Assembly: GCA_947311845.1 (NCBI GenBank)
Contig: CAMZMU010000027.1
Span: forward strand, 48,026,094 to 48,090,093
Reading direction: 5' to 3'
Length of the DNA stretch: 64,000 nt
Origin: Poa pratensis
Lineage: Eukaryota; Streptophyta; Magnoliopsida; Poales; Poaceae
Shown: one piece after another, positions 45,554 to 54,830 of the stretch
How positions within the stretch are numbered: position 1 is the stretch's first letter
Layout: each line of letters opens with the position of its first letter
Notes under the pieces: generated by a model
What the model was told of the DNA's origin: nothing
The model's database searches: none
Seen by the model: only the letters and a program-made list of their open reading frames with translations
Translations under genes and position numbers: made by a program

Positions 45554-46910
45554 ACGCTTTGCAGAAGTAGTAGAGACATTACCAACACCAATAACATTAC
45601 CATCATAGTAGGAGGCTTACTAGCATGTGAAACATTAGCATTACTAGTGGTGGTGATAGTACAAACTCTAACTATACTATTCTCTTTTTCAAGTTCTTCC
45701 TCTTTTTCCCACCTAGCATGCAATTCAGCCAACATCCTAATATTATTATCAATTCGAACTTGGATGGCATTTGCTGTAGCAAATGACTTAGTATCTTTAA
45801 CTTCATTAGGCATAACTTTCAGTTTTAGAATTTCAACATCATGAGCAAGACTATCAACTTTAGAAGCAAGATCATCAATTTTTTCAAACTTTTCCTCAAC
45901 AGTTTTATTGAAAGCTTTTTGTGTGCTAATAAATTCTTTAAGCATAGCTTCAAGATCAGAGGACACACTTCTATTGTTGCTGTAGGAATTACCATAAGAA
46001 TTGCCATAACCATTTGAAGGATAAGGCTTATAATTGTTGCTACCAAAATTATTCCTATAAGCATTGTTGTTGAAGTTGTTGTTTTTAATGAAGTTTACAT
46101 CAACATGCTCTTCTTGAGCAACCAATGAAGCTAAAGGAACATTATTAGGATCAACATGAGATCTACCATTCACAAGCATAGACATAATAGCATCAATCTT
46201 ATCACTCAAAGAGGAGGTTTCTTCAACAGAATTTACCTTCTTACCTTGAGGAGCTCTTTCGGTGTGCCATTCGGAATAGTTGATCATCATATCATCAAGT
46301 AGCTTTGTTGCTGCACCTAAAGTGATGGACATAAAGGTTCCTCCAGAGGCTGAATCCAATAAGTTCCTTGAGGAAAAATTTAATCCTGCATAAAAGGTTT
46401 GGATGATCATCCAAGTAGTCAGTCCATGAGTGGGACAATTCTTCACCAAAGATTTCATTCTTTCCCAAGCTTGAGCAACATGTTCATTATCAAGTTGTTT
46501 AAAATTCATAATGCTACTTCTCAAGGATATAATCTTAGCAGGAGGATAATATTTCCCTATGAAAGCATCTTTGCATTTTGTCCAAGAATCAATACTATTT
46601 CTAGGCAAAGAAAGCAACCATTCTTTAGCTCTTCCTCTCAAGGAGAAAGGAAAAAGTTTCAGTTTTATAATATCCCCATCCATATCCTTATACTTTTGCA
46701 TTTCACAAAGTTCAACAAAGTTATTAAGATGGGCAGCAGCATCATCAGTACTAACACCAGAAAATTGCTCTTTCATAACAAGATTTAATAGAGCAGGTTT
46801 AATTTCATAAAATTCTGCTTAGAAGCAGGTGGAGCAATAGGAGTGCATATGAAATCATTGTTGTTTGTGCTAGTGAAGTCACACAACTTAGTGTTCTCAG
46901 GAGTACTCAT
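45550..46910 (-). pseudogene. gag of element C (frameshifted)
   Basis: The start codon at 46910 opens MSTPENTKLCDFTS. A one-base shift near 46810 leads into the long 408-codon frame (46776-45550). That frame has the Retrotrans_gag core (PFSLRGRAKEWLLSLP, then WTKCKDAFIGKYYPP, about residues 45-80) and a long Asn/Tyr/Gly/Ser-rich linker (about residues 235-275). A coiled-coil stretch (FEKIDDLASKVDSLAHDVE) follows. No CCHC zinc knuckle is seen, as is common in Athila gags. Near 45600 a second shift ends the frame in a short hydrophobic tail, while the true continuation lies in the next frame. It would form the virus-like particle in the cytoplasm if intact. Confidence 0.85.
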
Positions 46911-47060
46911 TTTGAAAAAAAAATAACTGAATTAAACAAGTAACTAATTTTTTTGTTTTTGATAAAGAGAGCAAACAAGACTAAATAAAAATAAACTAAG
47001 CAAGACAATAACAAAGTAAAGATTGGGTGAGAGACTCCCCTTGCTGTAGCAATGATGATT

Positions 47061-47078
47061 TCCCCGGCAACGGCGCCA
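47061..47078 (-). other. Primer-binding site of element C (tRNA-Asp type)
   Basis: In minus sense TGGCGCCGTTGCCGGGGA, exactly the Athila-type PBS. It begins 8 bases from the LTR end. Confidence 0.9.
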
Positions 47079-47086
47079 GAAAGACT

Positions 47087-48671
47087 TGATTATTTGACGT
47101 ATGAAGTACACGTTCGTCAGGATACCCCAAGCGTAAGGTTTGATGAGTACAGCAGCAAGCATTCCCTCAGTATGAAACCAAGGTTTATCGAACCAGTAGA
47201 AAATCCCGATGCTACGAAGGTGTCAACGGCGTCAGAAAACCTGGGCGTTGTTGACGTGGAACCTGCACAGAAGACAATCAAACTATTTTGCCCCGACGAG
47301 ACAGTGAGGGTGTCAACCTCACCGGCTTGCTGAAAACAAAGGATTAGACGTATAGTGTGGAAGATGATGTTTACTTGCAGCGAACAAAAGAGAACAATGA
47401 TTGCAGTAGGTTGTATTACAGATGTAAAAGAATGGACCGGGGTCCACAGTTCACTAGTGGTGTCTCTCCAATAAGATAACTAACATGCTGGGTAAACAAA
47501 TTACAGCTGGGCAATTGACAATATTGATAAGTGCATAAACATGCATGTGCAAGTGTAGTGTTGACTATGAGATTCATTTGGGCATTACGACAAAGTACAC
47601 AGACCGCTATCCAGCATGCATCTGTGCCTAAATAGTCCACCTTCCGGTTAGCATCTGCACCCTTCAGTATTAAGTTGCAAGCAACAGACAATTGCATTAA
47701 GTAAAGTGCATAATGTAAACAACACATTCATCCTTAGACAAAGCATTGCTGTTTTACCCCTAGTGGCAACAACACATCTACAACCTTAGACTTGCCGTCA
47801 CTATCCCAGATTAAATAGAGGTTGAACCCAACTATCATGCATAAATACCCCCTCTTGGAGTCACAAGCATTCACTTGGCCAGAGTTTCAACAAGTAACGG
47901 AGAGCATGCAAGATCACAAATGACATAGACATGATAACACAATAATCAACTTGACATAGTATCAATATTCATCGGATCCCAGCAAACACAACATGTAGCA
48001 TTACAATAAGATGATCTTGATCATGATAGGCAGCTCACAAGATCTAAACATGATGGCACAAGTGGAGAAGACAACCATCTAGCTACTGCTATGGACCCAT
48101 AGTCCAGGTATGAACTACTCACACATCACTCCGGAGGCGGGCATGGCGATGTAGAGCCCTCCGGTGATGATTCCCCTCTCCGGCAGGGTGCCGGGAAGAG
48201 CTTCAGAACCCTCCCGAGTTAGGGTTGACGACGGCGGCGGCAGCGGAACTCTTTCTGGAATATGACTCGGTGTTTTAGGGTTTTTGCGTCTGAGGGAATA
48301 AATAGGCGAAGGGGCGGCGTCGGTGGAGGCCCGAGGGGCCCACACCACGTGGCGGCGCGGCCAGGGGCCCACCCGCACGGGCATGTGGTGTGGCCACCTC
48401 GGCGCCCTCCTTCGTCTCTCCTTCGGACTCCGTGACGGTGTTGGAAAAATAGGGACCTGACCTTTTGTTTCGTGCAATTCTGAGAATATTTGCAGAAGTA
48501 ATTTTCTGGAACCAAAAACAGCAGAAAACAGGAACTGGCACTTCGGCATCTTGTTAATAAGTTAGTCCCGAAAATGCATAAAAATGATATAAAGTGTATA
48601 TAAAACATGTAGCAATTGGCATAATATAGGCATGGAACATCAGAAATTATAGATACGTTGGAGACGTATCA
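47087..48671 (-). repeat. 5' LTR of element C
   Basis: Inner end TGATTATTTGACG next to the PBS, outer end GACGTATCA followed by the duplication AACAC. Confidence 0.92.
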
Positions 48672-48747
48672 AACACTTTTGCAAAAAAACGCCCGCAAAG
48701 CACTAGGTTGTAATTTGCAGAAATTACCGGGACTTCTATGCAAAATG

Positions 48748-49190
48748 GACGCGACATCCCCCTTCCCCGCTTTTCTCTCTCGCGCGGCCGCGGTGCCGCT
48801 GCCGGCGCGCATCGCCGGCGTTCTACGCCTCCCCGCTCAGATCGGCGGCCACCACGGGCTCCGCCGCCGCTTCTTCCACCTCCTCGCTGGGTCTCGCCTG
48901 CCGGGATGACGCGACGTCGCCGGGATGGCCGCCGCGGCGGCCGCTGCCTTCTGCCGCGTTAACGCGTCGCCGCCGGCGTCCCGGCGACCAAAACGGGGCG
49001 GCGCCGCCATCCGCGGTCTCCCCGCATCAAGGCGCGTCGGGAGCGCCGGCGCGCGTGTCCCAGGTCGACATCCCGCGCCGCCGGCGAGGCTCCTCCCCGC
49101 CGTGGCGACGCCGGCACGCCAGCGTGATGCCCTAGCGGGCCTGGGCCAGCCAGATGGGCCGCTACGCGGGTTGGGCTGGCTGCGCCGTTT
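48748..49190. other. GC-rich block inside the Helitron, possible captured DNA
   Basis: A sharp rise in G+C (many CGCCGGCG-type runs) in an otherwise AT-rich element. Plus frames 48658-48909 and 48925-49323 are open (MDATSPFPAFLSRAAAVPLP and an Ala/Arg/Pro-rich frame), but neither matches a protein I know. Helitrons often capture gene pieces. It could equally be a GC-rich promoter-like sequence. Confidence 0.35.
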
Positions 49191-50491
49191 TTTTTGCTTT
49201 TTTCCCCTGTTTTCCTTTTTCCCCTATTTTCCAAAAGTGTTGCAACTTTTAAAATACAAAGTATTTACAAATGTGAAACACAGGTCAACATTAACACGGA
49301 TAAAAAAGAACGACTATTTATAGCATTTGATCAAATTTGCAGTTCAATTTTTTTAGATTTTTCGATACCATTCAGATCCGGCCATTCGAAGACCGTAAAA
49401 AAAATTCATTAAATTTAATGGCCGGACAAAATATGACAAATATGTCAACATAGACACAAAAAAACCACCTACCTACAGCATACGATCAAATTCCACGTTT
49501 GAATAATTCAAAATTTTAGACGATTTCCAAATCTGCACATTTAATAAACGCAGAAAGAATTCAAATACAATAGACGTGCCAACATAACCACACACAAAAA
49601 ATCTTAAAATGTAAAACCAACTACTTGTGTAAAAGAAAGCAAACACATTTGAGACATTCAAATTTGCTAACATTTCAAATTCTTTCAAATTCCAATCCAA
49701 ATTTCAAATTTAATCCCTCGAAAAAAACTAAAATTCTTTCAAATCCAATCGTTTTATGAACATGGCAAGAATTCATACCTTTACATATCCCACTTTAACC
49801 AACTTTTGAAATTTAAACGTTTCTAAAACCGTAAACTTTTTCCCAAATACAACAATTTCCAAATTGAGCACCCTGTAAAATCCGACCATTTTACAAACAA
49901 AACCAATTCCAAATTTAATTTCGCTGATTTCGAAACTTAGACAACTTTACAACTCCGTCATTTCCAAATTCAAATACTCCCGATGGCAAATCACGACGAT
50001 TTTTAGCATTTTGAATCACAACGTTCACGCTGGGCTTTACTAGCTAATGGAACATAAGAGCTGCTTTTATCTAATTTAGACGATCATTTTTTACGGCTTA
50101 CAACGGATTAGAGAAATGTGAAATAATCCGAATAATGTTCAAGCAAAGAAAAAAGATAAAAAATAGATATTGCTTATGCAATGTTCCCATTCCTTGCACG
50201 CGGCGTTGTGCTGACACAAATAACACAACGTGACCTTCTGATCGCTCACAGCACGTGATGCATCATAGCTGTCAATTGCTGCAATGATGCATGTATCGCC
50301 GCGAACACGTGTATTCACACGCATCCCTTCAATAGTTCGACAACTACACCGACTTTCTATCTATTCAAAAAAAGTACTCACTGTCACAAAAAACCTATTT
50401 ATTTATACATTGTGAATGTATATCACATAGCAAAGCACCGAAAAAATATCACCTTATAATCCCTACAAATTTATACATAACAAGCCCACGG
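49191..50491. other. AT-rich Helitron body, no gene
   Basis: Many short TTCAAAT/AAATTTGAA-type phrases (49640-49980). No coding frame is supported. It ends at the 3' hairpin. Confidence 0.5.
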
Positions 50492-50521
50492 GCGCGGCGG
50501 AGGCCGCGCTTATTCCCCTAG

Positions 50522-51575
50522 TCATATCTAATTGGAATTGGGATGTGAAACTAAGTCTTCTTCAGCATCTCTTGTACAGTAACAAAAATGAGGCGCCGTG
50601 GGGAGGCCAAGTCTCAAACCCGGCCGGGCGAGTCTCGTAACAAAATACAAACAAGTATAATTAATTAGAGTCCATGTCAATTCTAGTCAAGCTCCACAAT
50701 TTTGATTTCTAAAACACACAAATTTCTTCTAGAACTGGCAAAATGATGAAAGAACAAGTTTTGAATATATCTGTGCAGCTCTGGCATGCAACTCAATTCT
50801 CAGTAATGCGATATCAACACATCTCTCTCCTTGCTCAGAGCACGTGTTTGAATCATCATTCGCGATGCTATCTTTTTATTTAACAAAATGTGTTCCTACA
50901 TTCAAGAGAATTGCCAAGATTATTGCTAGAAAAAAGAAAAAATATTATTTTAGAAAAAAACATAATCTGTAAAATGTTCATCTATTTCAATGAAAAAGCC
51001 CCGTCAGAGAGTGAGAAAAAGCAATTTGGTTCTAACAAAAAATACATTATTTCAATAAAATGGTAAAAGAAGTTACATAATTTTGTGAAATATGCTATGT
51101 GATCTAAATTAATATTGCGCGAGATCAATAAGATTTTTGGGGATTCAACAAAAGAAGAAAACCACACTCCATGCAGACAAAATCTAATGTTGTCCTCGTT
51201 TCTAGTCCCTCTGTTCCCTAATATGGTGCATATTTGTTTTTTAGAAAGTCAAACATATCTATTTTTGACCAAGACTGTAGAATAAACTTTCAACTCCAAA
51301 AGCTGACATTAGTATATTTCAATGTTGAGGATATTGCTTATCGGGAACTTATCAGCCGACCGAATATAAGGGATAAATCGGCCGATTTATTGGCATATCA
51401 ATCGGTTTATTGGCATATCGACCAATTATCTTATCGGTCAGTCAGTGAGAAGCGATAAATTGGCCGATTTATTGAAATATCGGAACATATCTTGAACATC
51501 GACATATTTAGATTCTTCATAAAGTGTACTCTAATATTTTAGAAGTTGACACTTTATTCTGCAAAATTTGGGCAA
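50522..51575. repeat. Duplicated host segment, copy 2, right part
   Basis: Matches 21668-22735. It includes the MITE start TCCCTCTGTTCCC at about 51206 and the palindrome ATAAATCGGCCGATTTAT at 51373-51390. It ends at the flank GGCAA of the solo LTR (GTCAA in copy 1). Confidence 0.9.
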
Positions 51576-53166
51576 TGATGACTCCCAAGTGCAGGAGATT
51601 AATTGTAGTACCTTTCGATTAGAAAAGTTTGTCGAACCCACGAGGAGCTGAAGGTATTGGTTAGCAAGATTGATAAATAAAACAATAAAAGATGCAAGTG
51701 TTTTTGGGATTTTTGGTTGTATAGTTGCAAGAGAATAAAAATGCTAAAAATAAATGGTAGCAAGTGAAAGCTCTCAAATAGAGAAAGCCCAATGCTCTTA
51801 TGTGGCAAGAGGACAAGCTCAAGTGATGTGTAACTTATATGTGGAAAACGTTTCCGAGGACGGCATGGATATTGCTAGGCATAGAGATTTATTAAACAAC
51901 ACGTTGAATATCTTGTCAAGTTTTAATCTTCTTTGGACGGAGCCATTATTAGGTATAGCTAAATAAATAAACTAAACCCCTTATGATGGATCATGTGGCC
52001 AAGTAAATGACTGCACAAAAATTATTAAGACATAAGTCATACCATAGCATTACACTCTAAGGTCCCGATACTAATACCCTCATAATGTAACTTCATGACT
52101 CGGTCTCAGGTTTACATGTCCTCCCAAGTCTCTCTCAATTCATTACACTACGGTGTTCTCCTATGAGCTCATATAGGTGAAGTGTTGTGCAGTCGACGTT
52201 TGCACAACATCATCATAGAATTACATAAAAATATAAACACTAGACAAAATACCAACACATATCATATATAAATCATTGCCAATTCATACGGGAACTACTC
52301 ACAATGTGCAAACATGATAATATTCAGTGGCATACGGGAACTACTCACAATGTGCAAACATGATAATATTCAGTGGCATAAATGATACAACACAATCTGA
52401 AAATATAAATTCACCTCTAAATAATGAAAAGTACTCAATCATAAACATAAATAGTAGCACAAGACAAGTATCTATGGTATAGCAACTCTCAAACTACGAG
52501 GTGAACGGAGTGGATCACAGAGATGATGATGGAGATGGTGCCGGTCTTGATGATGGTGATGATGTAGAGGTCTTCTCCCACGCCAAGGAGGAGAGGTGAT
52601 GACGATGACGATGACAATGATTTCCCCCTTCTCCGGAGCTCCAGAGCAGCAGGATCTGATCCCCCACGGAGGGAATCAGTAGTTTCGCTGCCGCCGCGGA
52701 CTCGGTTGGACTAGGGAAAATTAGGGCGTAACTTTTTGGGCGAGACGAAGTTGTTGTTAAAAAGCCTCGAGCGAGGAAGTGCCCGAGACTCATTTTAGTG
52801 GACCCCACGCGGCCAAAGAATCTGGCCGCGTGGGCCCCTCTTTTGTGCCTCGTGGGCCGCGTGGGCCCCCTCTTTTGTGCCTCGTGGCTCTCCTCCCTTC
52901 GATCTTCTTCCCTCTGTTATTCTCCCGATGAAAAATCAGCTGTGCAATTTTCATTTTATTATTTGGGTCCCTATAGCTCCTGAAACATTAAAAACAAGAA
53001 AAAAGAGGTTTTCTGCCTCCCAGAAATTAAATACCAAAAATAGGGGCTTTGTATAAAAGTTCCATAAATCATCTAAGACATGTAAAAACAATGATAAAAC
53101 AGTGCCAAAAACATTCTAATATGATAATATAAGTTGTATAAATGATGATATAAAATGCACGTATCA
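51576..53166 (-). mobile_element. Solo LTR of element E (copy 2)
   Basis: 1591 bp, homologous to 22736-24246, with flanks GGCAA (51571-51575) and GTCAA (53167-53171). Sequence on both sides reads as one interrupted MITE, so no internal region was ever lost to the right. It includes a short local duplication absent from copy 1 (a CATACGGGAACTACTCACAA unit repeated at about 52285-52380). Confidence 0.88.
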
Positions 53167-54116
53167 GTCAACCATGGAAGATTTCTTAGGACGAAGGGCT
53201 TTGTTTTTTTGTTGCTCCGGATGATGATTGCTTAGCTTTACTTTTTACTTTTTAGGTCTATTCTACCTGAAAATGCAATTAGCCATCAGACACTTTTTAC
53301 TTTGGGATTTTTATTTCTCTCAATTGTAGCTGAAAATGCAATTGGCAATCAGACGCCTTTTCCTTAGGCATTTTCATTTGTCTCATTTGTCCTGCATTTG
53401 CGTCCTCGCCTCGCGTAGTGCATTTTGCACACTTGTCGCTGCAAGTTTTTTTTAGCGTGTAAGTGACCTTTTTCTGTGCTCACCTTTCTTAATTAAATAT
53501 TCTACGTAGCGACTCTATAATCTGCATAAATATTACTCGATTTTAAATAAAGTGTACATAAATTTATGCGCGTCAACGAACATGTTTTATTCCCTGCTCG
53601 GTTTCGAGTTTCGTTGAGTGTAACTGTCAATTATAGACCGGAGTTTGTTTTGTTACAAAATTTGTCAAATTCATCACATAAAATCGACCGTTTGAGATAT
53701 GCTTTGACATGTATCTTAATCACAACATTTCACACGACTTTCGTGTTGTAAGTTTTCTATTTCAGCTTCCTATACGAGCAGATCTTCTAATGTATGTATG
53801 TTTGTGTTACATTGCCTCCAACGTGTGTTCTTCAACACCTATCTTAGCCGGTTGGCCATAGTTTTCTGATGATGTGAGGTAAGTTTACCTCGCACACACT
53901 AGGTAAGAGCATGAAACACGGATGAACATAAAACGTCGGGTTAAAAACTCGTAACCTCTCTCATACAGGACTGGGTAGAAAATTGTGGGCAACCAAATCA
54001 AATACAGTACACAACATGGTTTAACTCCCATTTATTCAGAACCATGCCCTAGCCAGCCACATATACAAAGTGACAAAAAAAAAGCAACTAAGCAATCCCT
54101 GAAGACCGGTTGCTAA
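53167..54116. other. Gene-proximal intergenic DNA
   Basis: It begins with the MITE remainder (to about 53200). A two-unit direct repeat of about 65 bp (53262-53391) has GAAAATGCAATT(A/G)GC(C/A)ATCAGAC in each unit. No gene, RNA gene or clear promoter is seen between 53392 and 54116. Confidence 0.5.
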
Positions 54117-54133
54117 TGTCTCTTCCGTTGGTC

Positions 54134-54405
54134 TTTTTTTTTCGAAACACAGTACAACGCATACGATCACATATACATGCATATATTAATCCTATAAACG
54201 CACACACGCACATCCTACTCCTATGAGCTCCTCCGACAGACTGAGCCGGCGGTTGGGTCTTGAGATTGACGAAGTCATCACGGGCGACTCGCTGTCGACG
54301 GGAACGTCGCCTCCCACTGGAGAATATTCCACACCAGCGTTAAACCTGAGATTTGAACTCTGGTGGGCTGGGGTACAACCACCTCCTAACCATTTTGCCA
54401 CTGTG
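54134..54405 (-). mobile_element. tRNA-derived SINE with 17-bp target duplication
   Basis: In minus sense: a tRNA-like head with A box TGGTTAGGAGG (54382-54392) and B box GAGTTCAAATCTC (54348-54360), a body, and a terminal A run (plus T9 from 54134). The flanks TGTCTCTTCCGTTGGTC are identical at 54117-54133 and 54406-54422. This is a full-length RNA polymerase III-type SINE about 430-700 bp upstream of the symplekin-like start codon. The resemblance is to grass SINEs; the family name is not assigned. Confidence 0.9.
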
Positions 54406-54422
54406 TGTCTCTTCCGTTGGTC

Positions 54423-54830
54423 CACTTTGAATACATTTCCATAGAAAAAAAAATACAGTATATATTCTGGAAAAACATATTCGAACACTCTGCAAAGGCC
54501 CAACTGCTTTCGAACCGGACCTTCACTTACATGTGGGTCCCTGGTAAACACAGGCGGGGCCACGCGTCGGTCTCCACAGCCAGCGGCACTACAATAATCG
54601 TGCAGGCCAAAGAGGCACTGCCCTCGCCCTCCTCCTTCTATCCCCCGTCGCCTCCGCCTCGCCTCCCGCCGCCGCGCCCCCTCCCCCACGGCCGCTCGAA
54701 CCCTACACCCGTCGCCGCCGCCGCCGCCGCTTCCCCCTCCCTGCCACGAAACCGAAACCTAGACCGCCCCCGGCACCGGCGAGCTCATCGGGCGCTGCGC
54801 CGAATAGCTAGGGTTTTGGCCCCCACGGCC
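54423..54830 (+). promoter_or_regulatory. Promoter/5' leader region of the symplekin-like gene
   Basis: CpG- and pyrimidine-rich from about 54600, with a (CCG)n run at about 54712-54731. A telo-box (TAGGGTTT, 54809-54816, reverse AAACCCTA) lies 14 bp before the ATG, a motif common in plant housekeeping genes. A TATATATT-like sequence at about 54460 is too far upstream to be trusted as the TATA box. The reading frame stays open upstream, with another in-frame ATG at 54531. Confidence 0.5.

Larger units (their letters stand above)
40617..48671 (-). mobile_element. Athila-like gag-protease element C, complete with TSD
   Basis: LTRs of 1570 bp (left, 3') and 1585 bp (right, 5'), in minus sense TGATACGTCTCC...AATCA. 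The target duplication AACAC is perfect (40612-40616 and 48672-48676). A tRNA-Asp PBS lies inside the right LTR and a PPT (minus AAGCTTGGGGATGC) beside the left LTR. The interior encodes gag and a retropepsin, then goes directly to a 2.6-kb 3' region with one further ORF. There is no RT, RNase H or integrase, so it needs an autonomous partner. Confidence 0.93.
40388..50521 (+). mobile_element. Non-autonomous Helitron carrying nested element C
   Basis: The empty site in copy 1 reads GTGATATA-TCATATC. In copy 2 the same A and T are separated by sequence starting TTTTACTATATATAAAAGG and ending CTTATTCCCCTAG. The end has the Helitron hallmarks: CTAG at 50518-50521, a perfect 7-bp hairpin GCGCGGC-GGAG-GCCGCGC (50492-50509), insertion between A and T, and no target duplication. 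The canonical 5' TC is TT here. Without C and its duplicated AACAC the element is about 2.07 kb. It has no Rep/helicase frame. A GC-rich block (48748-49190) may be captured DNA. Confidence 0.88.

Noticed and set aside
47061..47078. PBS sequences as tRNA gene fragments or promoters
   Set aside because: Only 18 bases complementary to a tRNA 3' end, in the fixed position inside an LTR.
54348..54392. A and B boxes as a stand-alone tRNA gene
   Set aside because: No complete cloverleaf; they are followed by a SINE body and poly-A and flanked by a target duplication.
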